A DNA stretch of 64,000 bases from an uncultured Sphaerochaeta sp. (GTDB taxonomy: Bacteria; Spirochaetota; Spirochaetia; Sphaerochaetales; Sphaerochaetaceae). Numbering within the stretch: position 1 is the first letter of the stretch; every line of letters begins with the position of its first letter. The notes under the pieces are model-generated. The model was not told the origin of the DNA. It worked only from the letters and a program-made list of their open reading frames with translations, and did no database searches. A program made the translations under genes and the position numbers. The stretch is from assembly GCF_963666015.1 (NCBI RefSeq), contig NZ_OY762555.1, positions 1,178,001-1,242,000 of the forward strand, in the 5' to 3' direction. Of the stretch, positions 8,236-17,454 are shown piece by piece.

Positions 8236-9153
8236 ATGAAAAACCTCAGGAAGAAGAAATTCAAACTAATAGATAACAAAGCTTTGTGGATTATGTTGAT
8301 CCCAGTATTGGCTTACTTCATCGTATTCAAGTACATTCCCATGGCTGGGGTAATTATTGCTTTCCAACGATACAGCCCTTTTAAAGGTGTCTTTGAGAGT
8401 ACTTGGGTTGGATTTGAATACTTCAAACAATTTTTTACATCTATTTATTTCGGTAGAGTGATAAGAAATACCTTGATGATTGGTTTGTTTGATGTTGCGT
8501 TTGGCTTTCCGGCTCCCATCATTCTAGCACTATTGCTTAATGCGCTCACCAATAAACATGTGAAAAAAGTTACGCAAACAATCACACTACTCCCTCACTT
8601 TGTATCCTTTGTAGTCGTTGCCGGCCTCGCAATCAACATGCTATCTCCTAGCACAGGTGTCATAAACACATTGCGCATGCACTTAGGTTTGGATTCAATA
8701 TATTTTTTCCAGGAGCCAAATTATTTTTGGATTATCTTCACTGTCATTAAAATCATTAAAGAAGCAGGTTTTTCTGCAATTATCTATCTTGCTGCACTAA
8801 CTACTATAGACCCTACGCTCTATGAAGCTGCTATCTGTGATGGAGCAAATAGATTTCAACAATTAAAACACGTAACATTCCCTGCACTGGTTCCAACCAT
8901 TTTGATCATGTTCATTATCAAGATAGGAAGGATTATTTCCATCAGTTTTGAAGAAGTATTGTTGCTTCAAAATGATGTCATCTTATCCACTTCAGAGGTT
9001 ATCAGCACTTTGGTGTACAGACGGGGCTTGGTGAATGCCGACTACAGCTTTGCCACTGCCGTTGGCCTTTTAGAGACAATACTAGCCTTGTTCCTGGTGG
9101 TATCTTCCAATGCAATCGTAAGGAGAATAAAAAGTGATTCATCCCTTTGGTAA
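8236..9153 (+). CDS. ABC transporter permease, LplB type
   Basis: 305 residues with about six membrane segments. The N-terminal KALWIMLIPVLAYFIVFKYIP and GVIIAFQRYSPFKGV are hallmarks of the LplB/YteP subgroup of CUT1 permeases, which import oligosaccharides derived from pectin, glycosaminoglycans and similar polymers. The EAA loop lies near residue 195 (YEAAICDGANRFQQLKHVTFP). The promoter leaves almost no 5' leader, and the next plausible Met is inside the first membrane segment, so the mRNA may be leaderless. First gene of a five-gene locus with the receptor and two glycosidases; overlaps the next gene by 20 bases. Confidence 0.88.
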   Translation: MKNLRKKKFKLIDNKALWIMLIPVLAYFIVFKYIPMAGVIIAFQRYSPFKGVFESTWVGFEYFKQFFTSIYFGRVIRNTLMIGLFDVAFGFPAPIILALLLNALTNKHVKKVTQTITLLPHFVSFVVVAGLAINMLSPSTGVINTLRMHLGLDSIYFFQEPNYFWIIFTVIKIIKEAGFSAIIYLAALTTIDPTLYEAAICDGANRFQQLKHVTFPALVPTILIMFIIKIGRIISISFEEVLLLQNDVILSTSEVISTLVYRRGLVNADYSFATAVGLLETILALFLVVSSNAIVRRIKSDSSLW

Positions 9154-10033
9154 CAAAAAAACATCTGTAGTAGATACTCTATATTCAGCCCTTATTCTTC
9201 TGGCGGTAGTGGGTATCTGTACGATAATGATATACCCCTTCATCTTTACCTTATCAGCATCATTCTCCAATCCTGATTCAATTGTGAGAAATGAAGTGAC
9301 ATTCCTTCCAAAAGGCCCTTTAAACATTGAGGCTTATAAGATCCTCTTCAATAACGATAGAATTTGGATTGGATACGGGAATACCCTATTTTATACAGTT
9401 TTCGGAACACTGATTAACCTAGCAATCACCGTCTTGGCTGCTTATCCGATGTCCAGGAGACAGTTCCAAGGGTACCGTTTTATTAATATTTTTATTTCCA
9501 TCACCATGTTCATTTCAGCAACAGGTATGATGATTCCCTTGTTTCTTGTTGTCCGGTCGCTCAACCTTCTGGATACAAGATTGTCATTGCTAATTGTATT
9601 TGCGGCTTTCCCATATTATATCATCTTGCTTCGTTCGTTTTTTCAAGGATTACCTGAAGAAATGTTTGAGGCTGCAAGACTGGATGGGGCCAGCGAGATA
9701 TCCATACTGATAAAAATTGTCCTCCCACTATCAGGTGCTGCACTTGCTACGATTGGGTTGTACTACGCAATCAATCGATGGAACGGCTATTTTTGGGCTA
9801 TGATTTTCTTAAGAGATGAAATGAAACATCCACTCCAAGTAGTATTAAGAGAACTGATAGTACTTGCCTCAATGGGCGAAGAGATGGATGCCAATCTAAC
9901 AAGAAGCACTACAAATGCAGAAGCTATCAAATATGGCGCGATTGTATTGGCAACGTTACCTATAGCGGTGATATATCCATTTATTCAGAAATTTTTTGTA
10001 AAAGGTGCCACCCTAGGTTCCGTCAAAGGGTAA
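9134..10033 (+). CDS. ABC transporter permease, LplC/YtcP type
   Basis: 299 residues from a GTG start at 9134, preceded by AGGAG at eight bases; it overlaps the upstream permease by 20 bases. Six hydrophobic segments and an EAA loop around residue 180 (FEAARLDGASEISILIKIVLP). The C-terminus ends in KGATLGSVKG, typical of the LplC subgroup. It forms the channel with the 8236 product. As with other spirochaete importers, no ATPase gene is in the operon. Confidence 0.88.
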   Translation: MIHPFGNKKTSVVDTLYSALILLAVVGICTIMIYPFIFTLSASFSNPDSIVRNEVTFLPKGPLNIEAYKILFNNDRIWIGYGNTLFYTVFGTLINLAITVLAAYPMSRRQFQGYRFINIFISITMFISATGMMIPLFLVVRSLNLLDTRLSLLIVFAAFPYYIILLRSFFQGLPEEMFEAARLDGASEISILIKIVLPLSGAALATIGLYYAINRWNGYFWAMIFLRDEMKHPLQVVLRELIVLASMGEEMDANLTRSTTNAEAIKYGAIVLATLPIAVIYPFIQKFFVKGATLGSVKG

Positions 10034-10080
10034 TGACGATTTTGTTGCACCTCTGGAAAACTATTTATAAGCAAACTATT

Positions 10081-10098
10081 CAAAACGCATACGTTTTG
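10081..10098 (+). promoter_or_regulatory. Hairpin just upstream of the binding-protein gene
   Basis: CAAAACG-CATA-CGTTTTG, a perfect 7-bp stem-loop that ends nine bases before the AAGGAG site of the receptor gene at 10117. It has no T-run, so it is more likely an mRNA processing or stabilising structure than a terminator. Confidence 0.45.
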
Positions 10099-10116
10099 GA
10101 AAAAAAGGAGATAGAT

Positions 10117-11658
10117 ATGAAAAAGGTATTATTAACCACTGTTCTGTTAATAATTGCAGCAACGGTCTTCGCCAATGGGGCGAAAGAACTATCAAGTACT
10201 GATGCAGTCAATCTAGAGGTATGGGCAGTCAAGGCTGCAGAGATACCCATTGATACAAAGACAGTAAGCAACTGGAAAGCAGTTGAAGATGCAACCAATG
10301 TAAAACTTGACTGGCAACTTATCAGTGCACAGGTTAAGGATGAACAATTCAACCTGATCATGGCCTCAGGAAATCTTCCCGATGTGATGGCGTTTTATGA
10401 AGGTCAGGGAGGATTCTCTTCCGTTAATAAATTCGGGAGCCAAGGCGCTTTCCTACCCCTTGAAGACCTCATAACCCAGCATGCTCCCAACCTCAAGAAA
10501 GCCATTTTGGATGATCAAGCTGTGAAAGAAGCACTTATTGCCTCTGATGGACATATTTACTATATACCTATGCTTAGCGCCTTGAATGCTGCACGAGGAT
10601 GGTTTATCCGATATGACTGGCTCCAAGCTGTAAACAAGCAAGTTCCTACAACGACTGAGGAACTCTATGATGTCTTGGTCGCATTTAGGGATGGGGATCC
10701 CAATGGTAATGGCATCAAAGATGAAATACCAATGGTCTTTCGCCGCAGAGGTGATGATGCATTTTATAATCTAGGTGCTCTGGCATATGCTTTTGATGCA
10801 GATCCTGAGTGGGTTGTTCGCGATGGGAAAGTAGCGTACAGCCCTGTTGAAAAACAATATCAGGACTATTTAGCCTATATCGCCAAATTATATGCTGAAG
10901 ATTTAATCGATCAGGAAATCCTTACCAGACCGGGTAATCCAAGAAGTGATTTATTTGGAAAAGATGTTGCTGGATGTATCCATGACTGGTTTGCTTCTAC
11001 AGCTACATTGAACGACACCTTGATTGAAGAAATCCATGGTTTCGACTTACGACATTTTGCACCCCCGGTAGGAACAGCCTCAGAGCCATATACCAGAATC
11101 CAAATGAGCAAAGTAAGAGCTGATGGAGGTTGGTCCATAAGCCATAGCAATCCAGATCCCATTGCTACTATAAAAATGATGGACTACCTCTTTAGTCCTG
11201 AAGGTAGTAAATTGATGAACTTCGGAGTCGAAGGTGATACATATACGATGAAGGAAGGTTCTCCTGTGTATACCGCAAAAATCACCAATAATCCTGAGAG
11301 AGGTTTCCATGAAGCATTGGTTTTGAATGGAATGCAATGGAAAATCGGGTTGCAGCAGGATATTGCCTATGAGAAGCAATTTGCTAACGCCATTGCAACA
11401 GATGCAAGACTTGATTATATGGAAAATTATATCATTGAAGAGTTTCCTGTTCTGAGTTTCACTGAAGAGGAACAGATGCTTCTAAATGATAAATATAGCC
11501 AAATCAAGCTCTATACGGCAGAAATGTCTGCAAAAGCATTAGTTGGAGGGATTGCTCCTTCCGAATATAACAAAGTGTTCTCTCGGTTGAATACCATGGG
11601 ACTCAAGGAAGTACAAGCTGTATACCAAGCAGCATATGACAGAAAATTTGGTAAATAA
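10117..11658 (+). CDS. Extracellular sugar-binding protein, LipO/YtcQ type
   Basis: 513 residues from the ATG at 10117, which follows AAAAAAGGAGAT and opens a typical signal peptide (MKKVLLTTVLLIIAATVFA, cleavage before NGAKE). An earlier in-frame ATG at 10033 would put 28 polar residues before the signal peptide. The length, about 100 residues above ordinary family-1 receptors, and the segment DPNGNGIKDEIPM (a calcium-loop-like motif) are typical of receptors that partner LplB/LplC. No lipobox Cys. The gene is bracketed by hairpins at 10081-10098 and 11668-11701, which may raise its expression over the permeases. Confidence 0.88.
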   Translation: MKKVLLTTVLLIIAATVFANGAKELSSTDAVNLEVWAVKAAEIPIDTKTVSNWKAVEDATNVKLDWQLISAQVKDEQFNLIMASGNLPDVMAFYEGQGGFSSVNKFGSQGAFLPLEDLITQHAPNLKKAILDDQAVKEALIASDGHIYYIPMLSALNAARGWFIRYDWLQAVNKQVPTTTEELYDVLVAFRDGDPNGNGIKDEIPMVFRRRGDDAFYNLGALAYAFDADPEWVVRDGKVAYSPVEKQYQDYLAYIAKLYAEDLIDQEILTRPGNPRSDLFGKDVAGCIHDWFASTATLNDTLIEEIHGFDLRHFAPPVGTASEPYTRIQMSKVRADGGWSISHSNPDPIATIKMMDYLFSPEGSKLMNFGVEGDTYTMKEGSPVYTAKITNNPERGFHEALVLNGMQWKIGLQQDIAYEKQFANAIATDARLDYMENYIIEEFPVLSFTEEEQMLLNDKYSQIKLYTAEMSAKALVGGIAPSEYNKVFSRLNTMGLKEVQAVYQAAYDRKFGK

Positions 11659-11667
11659 CCGTGGTTT

Positions 11668-11701
11668 GTAGTCCCGGTACATTTCAATCTGCCGGGACTA
11701 C
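11668..11701 (+). promoter_or_regulatory. Perfect 10-bp hairpin after the binding-protein gene
   Basis: GTAGTCCCGG (11668-11677) and CCGGGACTAC (11692-11701) with a 14-base loop; the following TGCTTACTC is only weakly T-rich. It is either a leaky terminator or a 3' stabiliser separating the abundant receptor transcript from the glycosidase genes. Confidence 0.55.
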
Positions 11702-11782
11702 TGCTTACTCTTAATGATTCTACAATTTTATCGCTCTACCATTTCTCTTTCGAACTACTCATAAAATCATAAGGAAAAAACT

Positions 11783-12967
11783 ATGGGATCCTATAGTCTG
11801 CAAGAATGGACTACCATTAGAAATGATATATTGCATATTCTCAGAAAAGCCATACCAATTCACAAGGATAGACGTCCTGAAATTGGCAAGGGTGGCTCAG
11901 ACTATAGTTGGTATTACACGGAAGATCATTATTGGACAGAGGCCTTCTGGCCAGGACAACTCTGGTTAGCTTTCAATGATACACATGACGAACAATTCTT
12001 GAATGCTGCAAGACAGCACACCCCCTACTTTGCGAAGTTACTTGAAAATCCTTCATGGCTCCATCATGATGTCGGTTTCTTGTTTCTCATGAGTTCTGTC
12101 TCTGATTATCATACAACAGGCAACAAAGAAGCAAAACAAAGAGCTCTGAGAGCTGCAGACTCCCTGAGAAGCAGGTTTCAATGGCATGGGAGGTACATCC
12201 AAGCATGGAATCCAAAACCAAACAATCCAGAATGGAATAAGATTGCAGCGGGGAAAATGATCATAGATTCCATGGAAAACATTCAATTATTATATTGGGC
12301 TGCAAGAGAAACAGGAGAAAAAGCCTATTATGACATTGCAAATGAACATGCGAAAAGTGTTCAAAAATACATCATTCGAGAAGATGGAAGTACCTATCAT
12401 TGTTTTAATTTCGATCCCGTAACAGGGGATCCTCTCGGTGGATCGACGCATCAAGGATTTAGTGATGAATCATGCTGGAGTCGTGGACAAGCCTGGGCCA
12501 TCCATGGATTCTCCCAAGCCTATATTAATACGGGAATACCCTCTTTTTTGGAAAGTGCATGTTTTCTCTCAGACTATGTTTTGCAAAACATCAGTGAAGA
12601 TATGGTTCCGCTTTGGGATTTCAAATGTCTCGATCCTGATTTGCAAGTGAAAGATAGTTCAGCAGGAGCAATCCTCAGTGCAGGAATGTTGACCCTTGGC
12701 TCAATCCTGAAAGAACATAACGACCAGAGGTCGCAAACCTATACACAAGCAGGATTGAAAATCCTGGAAGGGGTCAGAAGACTCTGTGATATCACTACGG
12801 TTGAGGGTTCTCTTGGTCTCTTGAACCAAGGTGCTAGTCATGCAAAAAAAGGAGGGCATTGGGCTTCTGCGATGCTGAGTTATGGAGACTATTTTTACTT
12901 TGAAGCTGTATTACGAGCATTAGGAAAAGAGGATTTTGTATGGACAGCAGGTATACCTATAAAATAG
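11783..12967 (+). CDS. Glycoside hydrolase family 88, unsaturated glucuronyl hydrolase
   Basis: 394 residues, the usual size. GH88 enzymes remove the 4,5-unsaturated uronic acid left at the non-reducing end after a polysaccharide lyase has cut, by hydrating its double bond. The two expected catalytic-region motifs are visible: HHDVGFLF (Asp96) and MIIDSMENIQLLYWA (Asp162), corresponding to Asp88 and Asp149 of the Bacillus enzyme, plus RGQAWAIHG near residue 235. No signal peptide, so it is cytoplasmic and acts on imported oligosaccharides. AAGGAAAA precedes the ATG. No lyase gene is in the window. Confidence 0.88.
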   Translation: MGSYSLQEWTTIRNDILHILRKAIPIHKDRRPEIGKGGSDYSWYYTEDHYWTEAFWPGQLWLAFNDTHDEQFLNAARQHTPYFAKLLENPSWLHHDVGFLFLMSSVSDYHTTGNKEAKQRALRAADSLRSRFQWHGRYIQAWNPKPNNPEWNKIAAGKMIIDSMENIQLLYWAARETGEKAYYDIANEHAKSVQKYIIREDGSTYHCFNFDPVTGDPLGGSTHQGFSDESCWSRGQAWAIHGFSQAYINTGIPSFLESACFLSDYVLQNISEDMVPLWDFKCLDPDLQVKDSSAGAILSAGMLTLGSILKEHNDQRSQTYTQAGLKILEGVRRLCDITTVEGSLGLLNQGASHAKKGGHWASAMLSYGDYFYFEAVLRALGKEDFVWTAGIPIK

Positions 12968-15309
12968 AACATTGGCAGTTCCACAAAGGAGATATCGGAG
13001 GCATATGGGAAGCACTCCGAGAAACACCAAAAGGGTCAGCAGAAGACGCATTACAATGGGATGCTGTTACTGTCCCCCACTGCTTCAATGCAAAAGATGC
13101 TCTTGACCCTGAGACGTCGTACTACCAAGGACCTTGCTGGTATAGAACACAAATCTCCATCGGCAACCCATTTCAGAATGGCGACACCTATATGCTTTTT
13201 GAAGGCACTGGACAAATAACAGAAGTATATCTTGACCAACAGCATATACATACACATGAAGGGGGATATGATGAATGGACTGTAGCGCTTACTCCTTATC
13301 TCAGTGAGCCCAATAGGAACCATACCATCTCAATACGGTGTGATAATTCCAGGAATCTTGAGACCATACCCTCTGATCTAGCTGACTTCACAATCTATGG
13401 TGGACTGTATAGAACCGTCAGCCTTGTCTATGAACCAAAAATCTATGTTGATCAAATACATGTACTACCTGTGTACGATTACCATACTCATAATGGCGAC
13501 ATAAAAGTATCAGGGAGATTGAATACTTCGATCATTACAGTGAACATGACTATCCAGATTATAGATGATACTGATACACAGGTGATTGAAAAAAGCATAT
13601 CATCAACCAATGGGAAATTTTGCACATCTTTCACCCTTGCCTCAGTCGAACCATGGTCCCCAGATACCCCGACCCTATACAAGTGTACGGTTGGATGGGA
13701 AGTCGAAGGTCAGTATACTACTCGTGATGAATGGTTTGGATTTAGGTGTTTTGAATTTAAAGAGCATGGACCATTTCTCCTCAATGGAAAAAGACTTCTT
13801 TTAAAAGGTACCCACAGGCATGAGGACCACGCAGGGGTTGGGGCCGCCCAAACAAGCAATTCAATCACAGAGGAAATGCACCTCATCAAAGCAATGGGAG
13901 CAAATTTTATCAGGCTTGGGCACTACCAACAACGGAGGGAGGTTCTGGATCTCTGCGATATATTAGGAATATTGGTTTGGGAAGAGATTCCTTGGTGCAG
14001 GGGCGGTCTTGGCGGGTACCCCTATAGGGAAATGGGGAAACGAATGCTTAAGAACATGATAGAACAACACTACAACCATCCATCCGTTATCATCTGGGGC
14101 CTTGGAAATGAAATTGATTGGCCTGGAGATTTTCCATCCTATGAGGCAAAGAAAATCAGAATGTATCTCCAAGAACTTAATACCTTGGCACATACACTCG
14201 ACCCAAACAGGAAAACAGCTATCCGTCGTTGTGAATTTTGCAAAGATGTTGTAGATGTCTATTCACCTTCTATTTGGGCTGGTTGGTATCGAGGACACTA
14301 CAGGGAATATAAGAAATCAACGATAAGCCATTGTAAGGATGTAGCACATTTTTTACACGTTGAGTGGGGTGCAGATAGTCATGCTAATCGTTTTAGTGAA
14401 GATCCTTACCGCGGGTTAGAAAACCTTGCAACAGGAACAGGTACTGATGAGAGGGATAATGATGCTTCTTTGTTTGGTGGTATTGCGAGGGCTTCGAAAG
14501 ATGGAAATTGGTCAGAGAACTATGCATGCGATCTTTTCGATTGGACGCTGAAGGAACAATTAACCATGCCTGACCTGACAGGAAGTGCTTTTTGGCCTTT
14601 CAAAGATTTTGCGACGCCTTTACGAAAAGATAATCCCATTCCCTATGTCAATCAAAAAGGAGTTGTCCAACGCGATTTAACGAAGAAAGAAACCTATTAT
14701 GTAGTACAGTCTTACTGGAGTGACAATCCAATGGTCAGACTCTTTGGTCATGGATGGACAATAAGATGGGGTTCAGAAGGCGAACAAAAAGAATTTAGGG
14801 CATATTCCAATTGTCCAAGAGCGGAACTTTTCTTGGATGGGAGAAGTCTCGGTGAAAGAGAAAGAAACACCGAGGATTTCCCGGCAGCCGGACTACGATG
14901 GAATGCAGAACTAACAGCAGGATCGCACGCAATAGTAGTGAAAGCCTATTATGGTAATGAAGTCTTTGAAGATGGCTATAATTTTATGTATCAAAGCGAG
15001 CAATGGGGAAAACCAGCAGCCATCAGATCGCAATTCCGCGCGTCTGACCAGCATACGATTCTTTGGGAAATTGAGGTAGTCGATTCACAAAATAGACGCT
15101 GTCTAGATTTCGATAAGAGAGTGTACTTTAGTGCTGCAGGAAATTCTCCCCTCATCACAGAAATGGGAACTGCAACCGGATCACGAATCATTGAATGTGC
15201 AAATGGGAGAGCCTCCATTGCATTGCAGAACATCAATACTCCCTCTGTGTTGGCAGCATGGATAAAAGGGCTACCTTTATGCTTTGAGCAATATCCAACC
15301 AGAGAATGA
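12940..15309 (+). CDS. Glycoside hydrolase family 2 (beta-galactosidase/glucuronidase-like)
   Basis: 789 residues from the ATG at 12940, which has AGAGGA upstream and overlaps the GH88 gene by 28 bases in another frame. Domain order is the standard GH2 one: sugar-binding jelly roll (about 1-165), immunoglobulin-like (170-270), TIM barrel (275-600) and C-terminal beta domains. The acid/base Glu is Glu391 in WGLGNEID; the nucleophile is probably Glu475 in HVEWGADSH. FRCFEFKEHGPFLLNGKRLL and RHEDHAG are typical barrel entry motifs. No signal peptide, so it is cytoplasmic. With GH88 it would take apart an imported uronic-acid-containing oligosaccharide. Galactosidase versus glucuronidase activity cannot be decided. 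Confidence 0.88.
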   Translation: MDSRYTYKIEHWQFHKGDIGGIWEALRETPKGSAEDALQWDAVTVPHCFNAKDALDPETSYYQGPCWYRTQISIGNPFQNGDTYMLFEGTGQITEVYLDQQHIHTHEGGYDEWTVALTPYLSEPNRNHTISIRCDNSRNLETIPSDLADFTIYGGLYRTVSLVYEPKIYVDQIHVLPVYDYHTHNGDIKVSGRLNTSIITVNMTIQIIDDTDTQVIEKSISSTNGKFCTSFTLASVEPWSPDTPTLYKCTVGWEVEGQYTTRDEWFGFRCFEFKEHGPFLLNGKRLLLKGTHRHEDHAGVGAAQTSNSITEEMHLIKAMGANFIRLGHYQQRREVLDLCDILGILVWEEIPWCRGGLGGYPYREMGKRMLKNMIEQHYNHPSVIIWGLGNEIDWPGDFPSYEAKKIRMYLQELNTLAHTLDPNRKTAIRRCEFCKDVVDVYSPSIWAGWYRGHYREYKKSTISHCKDVAHFLHVEWGADSHANRFSEDPYRGLENLATGTGTDERDNDASLFGGIARASKDGNWSENYACDLFDWTLKEQLTMPDLTGSAFWPFKDFATPLRKDNPIPYVNQKGVVQRDLTKKETYYVVQSYWSDNPMVRLFGHGWTIRWGSEGEQKEFRAYSNCPRAELFLDGRSLGERERNTEDFPAAGLRWNAELTAGSHAIVVKAYYGNEVFEDGYNFMYQSEQWGKPAAIRSQFRASDQHTILWEIEVVDSQNRRCLDFDKRVYFSAAGNSPLITEMGTATGSRIIECANGRASIALQNINTPSVLAAWIKGLPLCFEQYPTRE

Positions 15310-15423
15310 GAGAAAACCTAATCTGAAAGATGATTATCCACATCCAAGTAGGTGGTATCCTGGGTATCAAGGTACCGGGCTTACAATTGCAGTTGCTTGA
15401 CCGATGAGTATTGGATTCTCTTC

Positions 15424-16356
15424 TTAGTTATCGTATAAGGCTGCTATACGATAAACCCGACGCTTCATCTCCATACGGATATGCATGGGTTCCAAACACT
15501 CGCAGGCATCTCCAAAACTGAGTAGGATATTGTAATAGTAATCATTCTCTATGAAGGGAAAATCAACAAGGTAATGCTCTTCCCCATCTGGCGAAATCTG
15601 TTCAGATGTACAAAAATCAAGCACTCGTTCCTTAGCTGATGCATGAATACGTATCTTGATTGGGTTATGCATCATTTCCAAGGTATCTGAAAAATCCAAC
15701 TGTGGTTCATGATACGCTCGTGGAATAAAGCGCTCTTCAGATATCTGCAAATCAGAAATACGTGATACCCTGAACAGCCGATAGTCAGTTCTTCTACGAC
15801 AGTACCCATGGACATACCACCTACTACCCTTCAATACCAATTGGTATGGCTCAGCTGTGCGTGTGGTTGTATTACCATAGCGGTCTGCATAGATGAAGGA
15901 AAGCAGCTTGTTTTCCTGTATGGCTGTTTTAATTACTTCTAGATATGGTTGTATATTCCTGTTGCCCATCCACGGACTCAAGTCGATGTGTATCTGATTT
16001 GCTTTCAGTGCAATCTCTTTCGCCCTATCAGGAGGAATGAAACTTTTCACTTTCACAAGGGCATTAACCATCTCATCACCTCGTATCATGCCGGAAAGAC
16101 TGGATAGCCCCATCAAGATAGAGGAAAGGTCGGTAGTCGAGAAAACCTTCCGATCGACCTTGTATCCCGGCATGATCTCAAAACCGCCACCCACTCCCGA
16201 AACTGAACGTATAGGAATCCCTGCCATTGCGATTGCATCAATGTCACGATAGATTGTTCGTAGTGAAACCTCAAACAAAGTTGCCAACTCCTGCGCACCG
16301 ATACGGTTTTTATCAAGGAGTATCATTATTATGCTTACAAGCCTGTCAACTTTCAT
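15424..16356 (-). CDS. HTH-WYL domain regulator (YafY type)
   Basis: 310 residues. An HTH_11/DeoR-like winged helix occupies residues 1-60 (NRIGAQELATLFEVSLRTIY, RDIDAIAMAGIPI), followed by a WYL domain at about 140-225 (FIYADRYGN, LKGSRWYVHGYCRRR, YRLFRVSRI) and a WCX-like C-terminus. WYL domains bind small or nucleic-acid ligands. The gene is divergent from the isochorismatase-like gene at 16469, with 112 bases between the starts, so it may control that gene. Ligand unknown. Confidence 0.85.
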   Translation of the reverse strand: MKVDRLVSIIMILLDKNRIGAQELATLFEVSLRTIYRDIDAIAMAGIPIRSVSGVGGGFEIMPGYKVDRKVFSTTDLSSILMGLSSLSGMIRGDEMVNALVKVKSFIPPDRAKEIALKANQIHIDLSPWMGNRNIQPYLEVIKTAIQENKLLSFIYADRYGNTTTRTAEPYQLVLKGSRWYVHGYCRRRTDYRLFRVSRISDLQISEERFIPRAYHEPQLDFSDTLEMMHNPIKIRIHASAKERVLDFCTSEQISPDGEEHYLVDFPFIENDYYYNILLSFGDACECLEPMHIRMEMKRRVYRIAALYDN

Positions 16357-16468
16357 CTGATTGCAATTTTCCTGTTGGTTGTATAGGTATTGTGAATTGT
16401 TGCCACACTGTTGTCAATAATTGCATTCTATAGTGATAACAACAAAGCAACCTACAGGGGGATCCACT

Positions 16469-16969
16469 ATGCAAAAGAAAGCCTTGGTCGTAATCGATAT
16501 CCAAAATGACATAACAAAAAATTACAAGCATGTTATTGGCAATATCAATAAAGCAATCGATTGGGCTATAGCAACTCATACTCATGTTGTGTATATAAAG
16601 CATGAAAACCTATCGGACGGAACGAGGACATTCAAGAGAGGAACACGTGGGGCCGAATTAGCTCCAGACTTGAACATAGTATCAGAAAATATATTTACCA
16701 AATACAAAGGGAATGCCTTAACCTGTGAAGCTTTCTCAAACTTCATTACTGCAAAAGGAATAAGAGAGTTCTATATAACAGGAGCAGATGCTGTCGCTTG
16801 CGTTAAGTCAACATGCTACAACCTTTGCAAGGCACAGTACGAAGTCAAGGTACTATCAGATTGCATCACCAGTTATGATACAAGGAAAATTGACGAGATG
16901 CTGCATTACTATGAGAGCAAAGGTTGTAAGATCTTTTCATTGAAAGACTTGCCTTCTAACCATATATAA
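16469..16969 (+). CDS. Isochorismatase-like cysteine hydrolase
   Basis: 166 residues from the ATG at 16469, preceded by AGGGGGA; an ATG at 16421 would overlap the divergent promoter zone. The fold signature is present: ALVVIDIQNDITK with Asp at about residue 9, and the nucleophile region ITGADAVACVKSTCYNL with Cys near residue 113. The expected Lys between them is a candidate in the FKRGTRGAEL segment. The family includes nicotinamidase, isochorismatase, N-carbamoylsarcosine amidase and ureidoacrylate hydrolase; the substrate here is not evident. Probably controlled by the divergent WYL regulator. Confidence 0.8.
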   Translation: MQKKALVVIDIQNDITKNYKHVIGNINKAIDWAIATHTHVVYIKHENLSDGTRTFKRGTRGAELAPDLNIVSENIFTKYKGNALTCEAFSNFITAKGIREFYITGADAVACVKSTCYNLCKAQYEVKVLSDCITSYDTRKIDEMLHYYESKGCKIFSLKDLPSNHI

Positions 16970-17039
16970 AAATCGTAAAAACCTTGCTAGATGCAGTTAA
17001 TCAAGAAAACTGCTAATGACTATTCATGACTTAAGCAAG

Positions 17040-17055
17040 CCAAGAATATTCTTGG
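17040..17055. promoter_or_regulatory. Perfect 16-bp palindrome CCAAGAATATTCTTGG
   Basis: A complete self-complementary 16-mer with no spacer, eight bases before the terminator stem at 17063. Such a site suits a dimeric DNA-binding protein rather than an RNA hairpin. Function unknown. Confidence 0.4.
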
Positions 17056-17062
17056 TATCTAT

Positions 17063-17093
17063 CCTCATCTTTAGTGAAGATGAGGGCCTTTTC
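17063..17093 (+). terminator. Terminator after the isochorismatase-like gene
   Basis: CCTCATCTT (17063-17071), loop TAGTG, AAGATGAGG (17077-17085), then GCCTTTTC. Nine perfect base pairs. Confidence 0.8.
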
Positions 17094-17404
17094 ATGGTGG
17101 ATGAGAATATACTTTAGCGATAACCCAATACTTACTAGATACTCTCTCTGATTGCTATACAACAACAATATATGGACTTATTGGGATTCCACGTGCTACA
17201 CCCATACCCAATCATAGTATGAAGTAAGTTGGTTACCAGTATGGCAAATTCAACTGAAGTGAAAGAATTGCAAAACAAAAAAGTACCTAACTTTGAGCGT
17301 TTACATTAGCAGAAAGCGCAATATAATTAGTCCCGAGAGTAAAAACCTTTTGCTATGAGAGACTTGACACAGGCCGCTGGACGCATGTAGCTTACCTAGA
17401 ACAG

Positions 17405-17431
17405 TTGCGTATGCAATAATTGTATATGCAA
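17405..17431. promoter_or_regulatory. Tandem MarR-type operator before marR-MATE
   Basis: TTGCGTATGCAA (17405-17416) and TTGTATATGCAA (17420-17431) are two near-palindromic copies 15 bases apart, together also forming a larger inverted repeat (GTTGC...GCAAC). They end 24 bases before the marR start. TTGC-N4-GCAA is the usual type of MarR-family site, so autorepression by the adjacent MarR is likely. Confidence 0.65.
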
Positions 17432-17454
17432 CAATAAAACTAGGAGAAATACCG

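Larger units (their letters stand above)
16970..17454. other. 485-base intergenic region without a supported gene
   Basis: Between the isochorismatase-like gene and marR. It holds a 16-bp perfect palindrome (17040-17055), a terminator (17063-17093) and the MarR operator pair (17405-17431). Between 17100 and 17400 the sequence is AT-rich with scattered stops in all frames; a 22-codon frame at about 17240 has no ribosome site and was not called. It may be decayed coding sequence. Confidence 0.6.

Noticed and set aside
17240..17308. 22-codon frame before marR
   Set aside because: No Shine-Dalgarno, no conservation evidence; too short to support.
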